This document shows, piece by piece, positions 28,621 through 38,575 of a DNA stretch of 64,000 bases (the stretch's first letter is position 1; every line of letters starts with the position of its first letter). Source of the stretch: Oryzibacter oryziterrae (GTDB taxonomy: Bacteria; Pseudomonadota; Alphaproteobacteria; Rhizobiales; Pleomorphomonadaceae); NCBI RefSeq assembly GCF_021864535.1, contig NZ_JAKJIC010000002.1, positions 186,001 through 250,000 on the forward strand, given 5' to 3'. Under the pieces are notes generated by a model. It was not told the DNA's origin. It did no database searches and saw only the letters and a program-made list of their open reading frames with translations. A program made the position numbers and the translations under genes.

Positions 28621-29682
28621 TTACTTCAGCTGGTCAGCCTTGTAATAGCCCGAGTCGATCAGAGCCGAGGTCACGTTTTCCTTGGTGACCAGCGACGGCT
28701 TCAGCAGATAGGCCGGAACGACCTTCACGCCGTTGTCGTAGGTCTTGGTGTCGTTCACTTCCGGCTCCTTGCCCTGGAGAACGTCGTCAACCATCTTCAC
28801 GGTCACCTTGGCGAGTTCGCGGGTGTCCTTGAAGATCGTCGAATACTGCTCGCCAGCAAGGATCGACTTGACCGACGGAACTTCGGCGTCCTGCCCGGAG
28901 ATGTAGGGCATCTTCAGATCGCCGGAACCATAGCCCACGCCCTTGAGCGAGGAGATGATGCCGATGGAGATACCGTCATACGGCGACAGAACGGCGTCGA
29001 CCTTCTTGTCGGTGTAGTTGGCGGACAGGATGTTGTCCATGCGGGCCTGGGCGGTAGCACCGTCCCAACGCATGGTGGCAACCTGCTGGAAGTCGGTCTG
29101 GCCGGACTGGACAACGATCTTGCCGCTGTCGATGTACGGCTTCAGAACGCTCATGGCGCCGTTGAAGAAGAAGGTGGCGTTGTTGTCGTCCGGCGAGCCA
29201 GCGAAGAGCTCGACATTGAACGGACCCTTGCCTTCTTCAAGACCGAGCGGCTTGGTGAGCGAGGAGGCCTGCAGGACGCCGACCTGGAAGTTGTCGAAGG
29301 TGGTGTAGTAGTCCACATTCGGCGAGTTGCGGATCAGGCGGTCATAGGCGATGACCTTGACGCCAGCGTCGTGGGCCTTCTGCAGGATGTCGGTCAGCGT
29401 CGTGCCGTCGATGGCGGCAACCACGAGAACCTTCACACCCTTGGTGACCATGTTCTCGATCTGAGCGAGCTGGTTCGGGATGTCGTCTTCGGCATACTGC
29501 AGATCGGTGTCATAGCCGGCAGCCTTGAACTGGTCGACCATGTTGGCGCCGTCGGCGATCCAGCGGGCGGACGACTGCGTCGGCATGGAGATGCCCACAG
29601 TGCCCTTGTCGCCGGCGAAGGCAGCGGTCATCGTGGAAACGCCGAGCACGAGCGCCGCGGCCAGAACTTTCGTAAGCTTCAT
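28621..29682 (-). CDS. chvE: multiple-monosaccharide ABC transporter, periplasmic sugar-binding protein
   Basis: 353 aa. A signal peptide ([23 protein letters not shown]) is followed by the type I periplasmic-binding fold: [66 protein letters not shown], and [14 protein letters not shown]. These match ChvE, which binds aldoses and in Agrobacterium and Azospirillum also feeds sugar signals to chemoreceptors and VirA. GGGGGAGAG precedes the ATG. First gene of the chvE-mmsA-mmsB unit; the gap of about 480 nt to mmsA is unusually large. Confidence 0.95.
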   Translation of the reverse strand: MKLTKVLAAALVLGVSTMTAAFAGDKGTVGISMPTQSSARWIADGANMVDQFKAAGYDTDLQYAEDDIPNQLAQIENMVTKGVKVLVVAAIDGTTLTDILQKAHDAGVKVIAYDRLIRNSPNVDYYTTFDNFQVGVLQASSLTKPLGLEEGKGPFNVELFAGSPDDNNATFFFNGAMSVLKPYIDSGKIVVQSGQTDFQQVATMRWDGATAQARMDNILSANYTDKKVDAVLSPYDGISIGIISSLKGVGYGSGDLKMPYISGQDAEVPSVKSILAGEQYSTIFKDTRELAKVTVKMVDDVLQGKEPEVNDTKTYDNGVKVVPAYLLKPSLVTKENVTSALIDSGYYKADQLK

Positions 29683-30618
29683 AAGTCTCTCTCCCCCTTC
29701 AAACTCGTCGGCTCCAGATCATCGGTAGCAGACGAGAATTCCGTTTGGGCTATCCATGTCCGCCAGAGCCTCCCGGCATCCAGCGGTCTCCATAAAGCGA
29801 GTGCAGAACACGCCGCTCTATTCTTGCTGTCCGGGGTTTTCGAAGGGGCTGCACTGGCCCTCTCCTTGACCTCGTGACGAAATCATCTTCTACGCCGGAA
29901 GTTCGAGCTTTGATTTCTCGCAAACATCACACGGATATATGCGGTGGCCCTGTCACTTCCGAAGCGTGCTTCGGCAGATAACGAAATTCAGATGAAGCAA
30001 ACTGGCAAAACCCGGAAATGCAATCGCTGACGCGTGTCACCTCACTGATCCCAAGGTAAACACCGCTGCGGTCGGGCATCCAAAAGGACAAGCCCATCCC
30101 GTTTGCCAAAGTGTGCTGGATACTCCTCCCGATCTACCGTCTTCTGCATCGTGCGCCCGACAAGCGAACGCCTTGCATGTCTTCCTTATTTGCAGGCTCA
30201 CACTACTCAAACGCCCATGTTTGAGCAAGTCCGTTAGTTTGAGCCTTGAAGGGGGAACATCTCCTGATTGTACCGCCTTCACGCTTGAACCAAATCGCTG
30301 ATCTGCAATGCTAATTCCTGCAATGCGATTTAATTCAGAGGCCAAAATAATCGATTGTATCGGAAAAGGCAATACGCAGATTCGCGCTGTAGGCGGGCAT
30401 TCATAACCGGGAAGTGCTGGCCTACAGCAGTTTTATCCATGTCATTCTTGTGGAAATTGCAAGGCAACTCCCGGCGAATATGCGGAGATCAAGGGGTAGG
30501 GACCTGACAAGGCCGGGATTTGCCCCGCGCAGGCCGCCCGGCGACGGGAAGCAGTATTCTCCATAACCTGGCCTCCGCTCAACTCCGCGATTTTTGACGT
30601 GATTTCCTCGGAGGAGGG
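29683..30618. other. long intergenic region between glmS and chvE
   Basis: 936 bases between the glmS stop and the chvE start, both genes on the minus strand. It must contain the chvE promoter. A short palindrome CCGAAGC-GT-GCTTCGG lies near 29958-29973. Open frames here (for example 30037-30372 on the minus strand) lack a good ribosome site or family resemblance, so no gene is called. Confidence 0.5.
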
Positions 30619-32448
30619 TTACTCCACCGTCACGCTCTTGGCGAGGTTGCGCGGCTGGTCGACGTCGGTGCCGATGAAGACGGCCGTGTGATAGGCGAGC
30701 AACTGGACGGGAATGGCGTAGGCGAGCGGCGCGATCGCCGCGGGCATGTCCGGCAGAATGATGGTTTCGGCCGGTTCAAGGCCGGACGCGCCGGCCCCGC
30801 GCGTGTCCGTCATCAGGATGATGCGTCCGCCGCGCGCTGCCACCTCCTGCATGTTGGAGACGGTCTTTTCGAAGATCTGATCATGGGGCGCAATCACGAT
30901 GACCGGCATGGTCTCGTCGATCAGCGCGATCGGTCCGTGCTTGAGCTCGCCCGCCGCATAGCCCTCGGCGTGGATATAGGAGATTTCCTTGAGCTTCAGC
31001 GCGCCTTCGAGGGCGAGCGGGAAGTTGGTGCCCCGTCCGAGATAGAGGGCGTGGCGCACCTTGGACAGCGACTTGGCCAGGCCCTCGATCTGATGCTCGA
31101 CCTTGAGGGCCTCCGCCATGATGCGCGGGATCTCGATCAGCGCCTGCACAAGCGAGCGCTCACCGTCGTCATCGAGCACGCCGCGCTGCCGACCGGCGGC
31201 AATGGCGAGGCAGAGCAGGGCGGTGAGCTGGCAGGTGAAGGCCTTGGTGGACGCAACGCCGATCTCCGGACCGGCCAGGGTCGGGAACACCACGTCGCTT
31301 TCGCGGGCGATGGTCGATTCCATCACGTTGACGACTGCCGCCACCTTCTGGCCCGCCGCCTTGCAATAGCGCAGGGCGGCCAAAGTGTCGGCGGTCTCGC
31401 CCGACTGCGAGACGAACAGCGAGACGTCGTCGGGATCAAGCGGCGCCTCGCGGTAGCGGAACTCCGAGGCGATGTCGATGTCCACCGGCAGGCCGGCATA
31501 GCGCTCGAACCAGTATTTCGCGGTGAGGCCGGCGTAATAGGCGGTGCCGCAGGCCGAGATGACCAGGCGCCGCACCTTGGCGAAGCTGAAGTCGCTGTCG
31601 GCGGGCAGGCGGATGCGACCGGAGGTGAAGTCCACATAGCGGGCCAGCGTATGACCGACCACTTCCGGCTGCTCGTGGATTTCCTTGGCCATGAAATGGC
31701 GATGGTTGCCCTTGTCGACGATCAGCGCCGAGGCGTTGGAACGCGTGACGGCGCGGGCGACAACTTCGCCCGTCTCGTCGCGAATGGTGGCGCCCTCATG
31801 GGTGATCACCACCCAGTCGCCATCCTCAAGATAAGCGACCGACGAGGTGAAGGGGGCAAGCGCCATGGCGTCGGACCCCAGGAACATCTCGCCCTTGCCA
31901 TAGCCGATGGCGAGCGGGGAGCCGCGGCGGGCGCCGATCAGGATGTCGTCGCGGCCGCGGAACAGCAGGGCGAGCGCGAAGGCGCCCTTGAGGCGCGGCA
32001 ACACACTGGCCACGGCGTCGACAGGGCTGGCGCCGGCTTCCACCGCCTGGGAGACCAGATGGGCCACCACCTCGGTGTCGGTGTCGGATTCGAAGTGCCG
32101 GCCGAGGCCTTCCATCTCCTCGCGCAGCTCGCGGAAATTCTCGATGATGCCGTTATGGACGACCGCTACCTGAGCGGTGGCATGCGGGTGGGCGTTGCGT
32201 TCGGAGGGAACGCCATGCGTCGCCCAGCGCGTATGGCCGATGCCGACGGTGCCAAGTGGAGGCGCCTTGTCGATGAGGGCCTGCAGATTGACCAGCTTGC
32301 CTTCGGCGCGCAGACGGGCAATGGCGCCGCTCGCCTCGAGGGTTGCAATGCCGGCCGAATCGTAACCGCGATACTCGAGGCGCTTCAGCGAGTCGGCCAG
32401 TCTGTCGGCAACCGGTGAACACCCAACAATTCCGATGATTCCGCACAT
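30619..32448 (-). CDS. glmS: glutamine-fructose-6-phosphate aminotransferase (isomerizing)
   Basis: 609 aa starting MCGIIGIVG at 32448, so the catalytic Cys becomes the N-terminal residue after Met removal; GGAG lies 7 nt upstream. The N-terminal glutaminase domain (HTRWATHG, HNGIIENF) feeds ammonia to two C-terminal SIS isomerase domains (SACGTAYYAGL, SQSGETADTL, LGRGTNFPLALEGALKLKE), and the protein ends with the typical KSVTVE. It makes glucosamine-6-phosphate for UDP-GlcNAc. glmU is in the same direction 4 kb away but separated by a chemoreceptor gene. Confidence 0.98.
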   Translation of the reverse strand: MCGIIGIVGCSPVADRLADSLKRLEYRGYDSAGIATLEASGAIARLRAEGKLVNLQALIDKAPPLGTVGIGHTRWATHGVPSERNAHPHATAQVAVVHNGIIENFRELREEMEGLGRHFESDTDTEVVAHLVSQAVEAGASPVDAVASVLPRLKGAFALALLFRGRDDILIGARRGSPLAIGYGKGEMFLGSDAMALAPFTSSVAYLEDGDWVVITHEGATIRDETGEVVARAVTRSNASALIVDKGNHRHFMAKEIHEQPEVVGHTLARYVDFTSGRIRLPADSDFSFAKVRRLVISACGTAYYAGLTAKYWFERYAGLPVDIDIASEFRYREAPLDPDDVSLFVSQSGETADTLAALRYCKAAGQKVAAVVNVMESTIARESDVVFPTLAGPEIGVASTKAFTCQLTALLCLAIAAGRQRGVLDDDGERSLVQALIEIPRIMAEALKVEHQIEGLAKSLSKVRHALYLGRGTNFPLALEGALKLKEISYIHAEGYAAGELKHGPIALIDETMPVIVIAPHDQIFEKTVSNMQEVAARGGRIILMTDTRGAGASGLEPAETIILPDMPAAIAPLAYAIPVQLLAYHTAVFIGTDVDQPRNLAKSVTVE

Positions 32449-32636
32449 GACACCGCTCCGCCGACTGATTGTCTCCACCCCGGTTTGACCGGCTGATGGT
32501 TAACGCGGCGTGAACCTAAGGGGGAGCAGGTCATAATCGAAATCAAACTTGGTTGCAGTTTGTTGCGCCGACGCCGGAGCCATCACCGCAAGGTCGCCCG
32601 AACTGGTCTGCAAAGGGCGGCTCCGGCGGGCGGGCC

Positions 32637-34799
32637 TTACGCCGCCAGCAGCCGGTCGAGGAAGCGGCGGAGACCTGCCTGCAGATCGGTCGCGCCCTGG
32701 CCGAGGCTCGCCGCCTGCTGCACGACCCGGTTGGCCGCTTCATCGGCAACGGCGGCGGCCCCCTGAACGTCGGAGATGCAGGCGGACACCGTATTGGTCC
32801 CGTCCACGGCGCTTTGCGAGGAGCGGGCGATCTCGTTGGTGGATGTGCCCTGCTGCGTCACGGCGGCTGCCACGGCGCCGACAGCGGTGCCGATCTCGGA
32901 GACCACGGAGCGGATCTGCCCGATGGCGCCGACCGCCGAGCCGGCCGCCTCGCGGATCGAGGCGATCTGCGCGGAAATCTCTTCGGTCGCCCGTGCCGTC
33001 TGCCCGGCCAGCGACTTGACCTCGGAAGCCACCACTGCAAAGCCCTTGCCGGCATCGCCGGCGCGGGCGGCTTCGATGGTGGCGTTGAGCGCCAGGAGAT
33101 TGGTCTGCTGGGCAATGGACTGGATGATGTCGATCACCGAGCCGATCTGGTCGGCCGTCACGGCCAGCGAGTCGACGATGGCATTGGTGGACTGCGCGTG
33201 TCCGTCGGCGTCGCGGGCGATCTTGCCGGACCGGTCGATCAGGCCGGAAATCTCGTTGATGGCCTGGAATAGCTGTTCGGAGGCAGCGGCAACGTTGCGC
33301 ACTTCGCCTTCCGCCGTGCTGGAGGCGGACGCCATGGTCTCCGACTGGTCGCGCGTCCGCGTCGCCGCGCCGGCCATGGAGGTGGCAAACTGCTCGAGCT
33401 CCTGCGCCGAGCGACCGAAGGAGGAGACGAGGGCGCCGATCTCACGCTCGAACTCGGCGGCCAGACGCCGCGTCATCTCCTGCCGTTCCTCTTCCTGGCG
33501 CCGGCGCTGGCTGTCGGCATCCTCGGCGCGACGAGCCGCATCACTCTCGGCGCGCTCGCGGATGTCCTCGACGGCACGGGCGATTTCGCCGATCTCGTCG
33601 CCGCGATTGCGTCCGGCGATCTCATTGACCTGGTCGCCGCGCGACATGGCCTTCAGCGTACCGGTCAGGCGGCTGATCGGCCGGGTGATCCAGATCGCGA
33701 TCAACACGCCGACGGCAATGGCGGCGCCCACATTGGCAAGGCCGATCAGCACCATGTTGCGCAGCACCTTGGTCAGCGCCACGAAGGCTTCGGCCTGCGA
33801 TTGCTCGGCGACGATGGTCCAGGTGCCGCCGAGAGCGGGCACGTCAACGCGTGTTGCCATCATGGGTTCGCCATTGCGCACATAGGTCGTCTGCAGCTGG
33901 TCGGCCGCGAAAGACGCGTTGGCCGTGAGAGTGGAAGCCGGCGTGCCGCTGCGGGCGGCTTCGACCAGCGCCGTATCGGCGCGCAGCAATCCGTCGCTGC
34001 CGAAGACGAAGGTCTCGCCGCTGTCGCCAAGGCCTTCGCGGTTGCCGAACAGGGGATTGAAATAGTCGGCCCCGAGGCGGATCACGGCGAAGCCACCGGC
34101 CACATCCTGCTGCGCCGCGCCCATGGCGACGTTGGACTTGCGCAGCACCGGCGCGACAATGAAGGCCGACGGTCCCTTGTCGCCGGCGACGTCATAGGGC
34201 GCATAGTCGACGCTGACACTCGCCTGACCACCGGACCTGGCCTGAGCGATCGCGGCCGCAAGGCCCGTGCCCGCCAAGGCGGGGTCGTCGAGCGTCTTGC
34301 CCAGGTCCGCGTCCTTGGCGATCGAGAAGGCGATGCGCCCGTCGGTGCCCACCAGCAGGATGTCGGCAAAGCGCTTCTGATCGGCGAGCGGCTGCAGTTC
34401 TTCGAACACCTTCTTGTAGCGCGCGCCATAGAGGGCGTTGATCTGTGAGCCGTTGACCTTGCGGCGCGCCACCGGATCGGGCTCCGACGTCATGGCCTTG
34501 ATGACATTGGCCGCATCGGGGTTCTTGGCGGAGAGCTGGTCGGAGAGGTCCGAGATGGTCGACGTGATCGTCTTCTGCCCGGCGATAGACTGAACGGACG
34601 CCTCAAGGTCGGCGATCTGGCGGCGCAACTCGCCGGCGCGCGTGTTGGAGGCCAGTTCAAGCCGTTCCACCACCGCGGTCTCGATGCCGGATTTCGCGCT
34701 GAAATAACCGAGGGTTCCCATCACCGCGACGCAGGCAAGCGCGAGGCCCACCATGGTGGTCGGAAGACGGAATTTCAGGGTGCGGAATACGGCCAGCAT
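32637..34799 (-). CDS. methyl-accepting chemotaxis protein with Cache-type sensor
   Basis: 720 aa. Two membrane helices, near residues 12-35 and about 375-400 ([22 protein letters not shown]), bracket a large periplasmic region with the dCache-like features of small-ligand chemoreceptors ([12 protein letters not shown]...[16 protein letters not shown]). A HAMP linker follows, then the signalling hairpin with [20 protein letters not shown]. The ligand is unknown. It lies between glmS and glmU; no che genes are near. Confidence 0.92.
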   Translation of the reverse strand: MLAVFRTLKFRLPTTMVGLALACVAVMGTLGYFSAKSGIETAVVERLELASNTRAGELRRQIADLEASVQSIAGQKTITSTISDLSDQLSAKNPDAANVIKAMTSEPDPVARRKVNGSQINALYGARYKKVFEELQPLADQKRFADILLVGTDGRIAFSIAKDADLGKTLDDPALAGTGLAAAIAQARSGGQASVSVDYAPYDVAGDKGPSAFIVAPVLRKSNVAMGAAQQDVAGGFAVIRLGADYFNPLFGNREGLGDSGETFVFGSDGLLRADTALVEAARSGTPASTLTANASFAADQLQTTYVRNGEPMMATRVDVPALGGTWTIVAEQSQAEAFVALTKVLRNMVLIGLANVGAAIAVGVLIAIWITRPISRLTGTLKAMSRGDQVNEIAGRNRGDEIGEIARAVEDIRERAESDAARRAEDADSQRRRQEEERQEMTRRLAAEFEREIGALVSSFGRSAQELEQFATSMAGAATRTRDQSETMASASSTAEGEVRNVAAASEQLFQAINEISGLIDRSGKIARDADGHAQSTNAIVDSLAVTADQIGSVIDIIQSIAQQTNLLALNATIEAARAGDAGKGFAVVASEVKSLAGQTARATEEISAQIASIREAAGSAVGAIGQIRSVVSEIGTAVGAVAAAVTQQGTSTNEIARSSQSAVDGTNTVSACISDVQGAAAVADEAANRVVQQAASLGQGATDLQAGLRRFLDRLLAA

Positions 34800-34990
34800 G
34801 AAGATCTCCGGTCTGTCGACAGGCGTTGTCGAGCAGACGTTGATCCGGATGCATTAACTGCGAGTAAAACTTGGAGAAAAATGATTGTCTTTAAGCAAAG
34901 CAATTGGTCGCAGGCGGCGGTGCGACTTGAAAACTGTCAATAATGACGAGTGGCGAGCTGTCGCAGATGCTGCTTTTCCTTCGAGGCTGT

Positions 34991-35030
34991 CTGCGGCGAG
35001 GCGGTATTTATTGTGGGTTTCTCGCCGCAG
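34991..35030 (-). terminator. stem-loop downstream of glmU
   Basis: Perfect 10-bp arms CTGCGGCGAG / CTCGCCGCAG with a 20-nt loop, 24 nt after the glmU stop. No U tract, so termination efficiency is uncertain. Confidence 0.4.
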
Positions 35031-35053
35031 GGCCGATTGTCCGGGGAATAAAA

Positions 35054-36406
35054 CTATTTCTTCGCCTTGGCCGCAGCCAGACGAGCGCGCAGTTCGCGGG
35101 CCCTGGCGGGAAAAACACTCTGGCGGGCCCGGCCGAAGGCCATGGCATCCTCGGGCACGTCGTCGGTGATGACGCTGCCGGCGGCGGTGAGCGCGCCGTC
35201 GCCGATCGTCACCGGTGCCACCAGGGTGGAATGCGAACCGATGAAGGCGCCGGCGCCGATCTCGGTCTTGTGCTTGAAGAAGCCGTCATAGTTGCAAGTG
35301 ATTGTTCCGGCACCGATATTGGTCTTGGCGCCGACGGAGGCGTCGCCGATATAGGTGAGGTGGTTGACCTTGGCCCCGGCGCCGAGCGTGGCATTCTTGA
35401 TCTCGACGAAGTTGCCCACATGCGCCTCCGGGCCGACGTCGGCCCCGGGGCGCAGGCGCGCATAGGGGCCGATGATGGCGCCGGTGGCAACCTTCGCTTC
35501 TTCCAGATGGCTGAAGGCGCGGATGGTGACGCCATCGGCCACCGTCACGCCGGGGCCGAAGACCACATTCGGCTCGACCAGCACATCGCGGCCCAGCACT
35601 GTGTCATGGGAGAAGAACACCGTCTCCGGTGCGATCAGCGTGACGCCGGCGGCCATGGCGGCCGCGCGGGCGCGCCGCTGGAAGATGTCCTCGGCGACGG
35701 AGAGCTGGATGCGGTCGTTGACACCGGCGAACTCGTCTTCCGGGCCGGTGACCACCACGGCCCTGAGGCCGCGTTCGGCCCCGACGGCGATGGCGTCGGT
35801 GAGATAATATTCGCTCTTGGCGTTGTTGTTGCCAATGGCCTTGAGCAGGTCTGGCAGCAGCCCGGCGCGGAAGGCCATGATGCCGGAATTGCACAGCGTG
35901 ATGGCGCGCGTGGCCGCGTCGGCATCCTTCTCCTCGACAATGGCCGTCAGTCGGCCGTCGCGCACGACGAGGCGACCGTAGCCATGCGGATCGCGTGCCT
36001 CGAAGCCGAGCACGGCGATGTCGGCGCCCCTGGCGATCTCGTCGCGTACGCGCTGGAAGGTCTCCGGCAAAACAAGCGGCGTGTCGCCGTAGAGCACCAG
36101 GACGTCACCGGTGTGCTGCGCCAGCGTCGCCTCGGCGGCGAGGACGGCATGGGCCGTCCCGAGCCGCTGCACCTGCTCGTGAAGGGCGGCCTCCGGCGCC
36201 GTCTTGTGAAGATGGGCCCGAAGCCGATCGGCTCCGGCGCCGACGACCACCGCCAGCGACGAGGCGCCGGCCTTGCGGGCGCTGTCGATCACCGCGTCCA
36301 CCATGGGGCGGCCGCCCACCGGGTGCAGCACCTTGGGCAGCGACGACTTCATCCGCGTTCCCTCGCCAGCGGCGAGCACAACGGCGAGGCAAGCGGACAT
36401 GGTCAT
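35054..36406 (-). CDS. glmU: bifunctional UDP-N-acetylglucosamine pyrophosphorylase/glucosamine-1-phosphate N-acetyltransferase
   Basis: 450 aa. The N-terminal uridylyltransferase domain has LAAGEGTRMKSSLPKVLHPVGG and YGDTPLV; the C-terminal left-handed beta-helix acetyltransferase shows hexapeptide repeats (GPYARLRPGADVG, VNHLTYIGDASVG, NIGAGTITCNYDG). It makes UDP-GlcNAc, the substrate of MurA and of LPS synthesis. Full length and intact. In many Rhizobiales glmU and glmS are direct neighbours; here a chemoreceptor gene and the gap around it separate them. Confidence 0.98.
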   Translation of the reverse strand: MTMSACLAVVLAAGEGTRMKSSLPKVLHPVGGRPMVDAVIDSARKAGASSLAVVVGAGADRLRAHLHKTAPEAALHEQVQRLGTAHAVLAAEATLAQHTGDVLVLYGDTPLVLPETFQRVRDEIARGADIAVLGFEARDPHGYGRLVVRDGRLTAIVEEKDADAATRAITLCNSGIMAFRAGLLPDLLKAIGNNNAKSEYYLTDAIAVGAERGLRAVVVTGPEDEFAGVNDRIQLSVAEDIFQRRARAAAMAAGVTLIAPETVFFSHDTVLGRDVLVEPNVVFGPGVTVADGVTIRAFSHLEEAKVATGAIIGPYARLRPGADVGPEAHVGNFVEIKNATLGAGAKVNHLTYIGDASVGAKTNIGAGTITCNYDGFFKHKTEIGAGAFIGSHSTLVAPVTIGDGALTAAGSVITDDVPEDAMAFGRARQSVFPARARELRARLAAAKAKK

Positions 36407-36484
36407 GGCACGGTCTCCGGCAAATCAGGTTGGAGACTTTTGGCCGGGGCGGGCGTCAGCGTCAAGTGAGGGCACCGACTGCTC

Positions 36485-37114
36485 TCACTTCATCGCGGTG
36501 ACGATCGTCTTGCCCAGATGGAACAGGCGCTGTTCGATGTTGACGGGCACCTCGCAGACATAGGTCAGCGACTTCTGCCGCTCGTCGAAGACGCGCAGGT
36601 TCCACTGCACTTCGTCATTCTTGGCCTGCAGGGTCTCGAAGGGCGTCTTCGGGTCGTTCCTGAGCGTGTTGAGATTGGCGTCCATGCTCTTGAGCTTGGC
36701 GGCAAAGTCCTTCTGCTTGCGGGCGAAGCGGTCGATGCCGGTCATCACATCCTTGCGCTCGGTGTTCATCTTCTGGAACAGGCCTGCGAAGAGCTTGCCA
36801 AGCTTGTCGGTCCTGGCCGCGCCAGCGGCGCCGGCGAAGGCGCCGATCTTGGCGTCGGCCTCGTCGAGCGGCACGCGGCGCTGCATCAGATAGACCACCA
36901 GCGAGGCGACGTCCTTGTCGTCGCTCCAGCCGGATGTGGCGGGATCGATCGCGGGACCATTCCACACCTGGCCAAGCGCCAGCTCGGGCACCTTGATCTG
37001 GACGCAGGGCCAGTCGGGATCGTTGGGATCGGGACGATTGGCCGCCGCCGCCGACGTGATCCCGGCGACCAGCAGCGCAAGGCCGAGCGTGAAGGAGGTG
37101 AGAGAGGCTTTCAT
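36485..37114 (-). CDS. secreted protein of the PQQ-associated ABC cluster
   Basis: 209 aa with a clear signal peptide (MKASLTSFTLGLALLVAGITSAAAA). The mature part begins NRPDPNDPDWPCVQIKVPELALGQVWNGP, then becomes a long helical region and ends with a Cys-containing strand (YVCEVPVNIEQRLFHLGKTI); the two Cys could form a disulfide. I do not recognise a named family. The ATG overlaps the stop of the cupredoxin-like gene by one base (TGATG), so it is coupled to that unit. A periplasmic accessory role in PQQ-dependent alcohol oxidation is inferred from context only. Confidence 0.65.
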   Translation of the reverse strand: MKASLTSFTLGLALLVAGITSAAAANRPDPNDPDWPCVQIKVPELALGQVWNGPAIDPATSGWSDDKDVASLVVYLMQRRVPLDEADAKIGAFAGAAGAARTDKLGKLFAGLFQKMNTERKDVMTGIDRFARKQKDFAAKLKSMDANLNTLRNDPKTPFETLQAKNDEVQWNLRVFDERQKSLTYVCEVPVNIEQRLFHLGKTIVTAMK

Positions 37115-37536
37115 CACTTCACCACGAACTTGCCGGTGAGGCCCTGTTCGCCGAGACCTTCGCATTCCCAGTCGTATTCGCCCGGGCGGATCGGCACGAA
37201 CTCGATGGTCACCTCGGCGTCGTCGTCGAGATCCACCGTCTCAAGTCCGGCAATCTCCAGGCTGGCGCGACCGATGTCGATCTGGCGGATCCAGGTGTTG
37301 GGGAAGAACTCTTCCGCCGACCACTCGCAGCCATGCGGGCCGACTTCCTTCAGCGTCAGCTTGTAGGATTTGCCGGTTTCCAGCTGATACTCGGGCACCG
37401 AGACGCCATAGCCGGTGTCGCCGGTCCCGATTTCCAGCGTGTCCAGCTTCTTGGCCTTGATGGCAAGATCGCCCTCGGCAAAGGCCGGCGCCGAAAGGGC
37501 GACGAGGGGCAGGGCGACGAGCACAGTCTTGAACAT
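37114..37536 (-). CDS. secreted cupredoxin-like protein lacking clear copper ligands
   Basis: 140 aa from the ATG at 37536, preceded by a strong GGGAGGAGG. The signal peptide ends at AFA. The beta-sandwich (YQLETGKSYKLTLKEVG ... VTIEFVPIRPGEYDWECEG) resembles a cupredoxin. In a blue-copper protein the Cys would be followed by His and often Met; here WECEGLGEQGLTG has no such His, so a type 1 copper site is not evident. It could bind copper or another metal differently or be purely structural. It lies between the YVTN protein gene and the gene for the other secreted protein. Confidence 0.6.
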   Translation of the reverse strand: MFKTVLVALPLVALSAPAFAEGDLAIKAKKLDTLEIGTGDTGYGVSVPEYQLETGKSYKLTLKEVGPHGCEWSAEEFFPNTWIRQIDIGRASLEIAGLETVDLDDDAEVTIEFVPIRPGEYDWECEGLGEQGLTGKFVVK

Positions 37537-37573
37537 GGGGTTTCCTCCTCCCAATTTCATTTGAGTGTTCAGC

Positions 37574-38551
37574 TCACTTGAGCGACGGCCCGATGGCGAC
37601 ACCCCAGGGCATGGAGCCGACCGGGATCGACTTGATGACTTCCTTGGTGGCAACGTCGATCACCGACACGTCGTTGGAGACGCCGTTGGTGGTGTAGAGA
37701 TATTTCTCGTCGGGCGTGAAGGCCATCTGCCAGACGCGCTGGCCGACCAGGAGATAGTCGAGCACGTCATGGGTGGTGCCATCGATGACGGCGACGCGAT
37801 TGGCCGGCCCGAGCGCGACGAAGCCGGTCTTGCCGTCGGCGGTGATCTTGATGCCCACCGGCTGGATCGCCTCGGACCTGAGGCCGGGGATCTCGAAATG
37901 CACCGTCTTGGTGACTTCCTGCTTCACCGGGTCGATGATCGACAAGGTGCCGCCGATTTCCGAGGTCACCCACAGTTCGGACTGGTCGGTCTTGAAGGTG
38001 GCATAGCGCGGGCGGGCGTCCACCAGCACGTTGCCGACGATCTCCTGGCTCGCCGCATCGATGATGTGCGCCATGTTGGTGGTCTCGGAGGTGTTGACGA
38101 TCATCTTGTCGTCAGGCGACACCGCCATGCCCTCGGGCTCCACGCCAACGGGGATCTCCGCCTTCACCTCCTTGGTGGTGACATCGATGGCGGTGACCAG
38201 GTTGTCATTCTCGTTGGCGATGTAGAGCATGTCGCCCTTGTGATTGAGGGCGAAGAGTTCCGGGTCTGGCCCCGACGGCAGATTGTGCCTGAACTCCATG
38301 GTCTTGGCGTCGAACACCTGAACCGTGTCGTCGTCGGAGGCGCACAGGTAGAGCTCCGAGCCGTCGTGCGACATCATGATGCCGCGCGGCCGCTGGCCCA
38401 CGTCGACGGTCTTGATCACCTCCATCGTATCCGTGTCGATCAGGGTGACCGTATTGTCCTTTTCATTGGACACGTAAGCGGTGAAGGCTGCGGCCGGATG
38501 GCTGGCCAGCAGGAGCGCCAGCAGCGAGACGGCGGGGGCTGTTCTAGTCAC
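37574..38551 (-). CDS. YVTN beta-propeller protein, PQQ-dependent catabolism-associated
   Basis: 325 aa secreted protein; the signal peptide ends AAAF. It is made of repeated propeller blades of the form AYVSNEKDNTVTLIDTDTMEVIKTVDVGQRPRGI, LYIANENDNLVTAIDV, and LYTTNGVSNDVSVIDVATKEVIKSIPVGSMPWGV. This matches the propeller family tied to PQQ-dependent alcohol dehydrogenase systems, where it accompanies the ABC genes found on both sides here. Its molecular role in the periplasm is not established. Confidence 0.9.
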   Translation of the reverse strand: MTRTAPAVSLLALLLASHPAAAFTAYVSNEKDNTVTLIDTDTMEVIKTVDVGQRPRGIMMSHDGSELYLCASDDDTVQVFDAKTMEFRHNLPSGPDPELFALNHKGDMLYIANENDNLVTAIDVTTKEVKAEIPVGVEPEGMAVSPDDKMIVNTSETTNMAHIIDAASQEIVGNVLVDARPRYATFKTDQSELWVTSEIGGTLSIIDPVKQEVTKTVHFEIPGLRSEAIQPVGIKITADGKTGFVALGPANRVAVIDGTTHDVLDYLLVGQRVWQMAFTPDEKYLYTTNGVSNDVSVIDVATKEVIKSIPVGSMPWGVAIGPSLK

Positions 38552-38575
38552 GTGGGTCTCCTCCGGATGGTCTTC

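Noticed and set aside
30037-30372. Minus-strand 111-codon frame in the long gap upstream of chvE
   Set aside because: No ribosome site, no domain, and amino acid composition is not like a real protein of this genome.
32449-32636. glmS ribozyme/riboswitch upstream of glmS
   Set aside because: The glmS ribozyme occurs mainly in Gram-positive bacteria, and the space here is short with no matching fold visible by eye.
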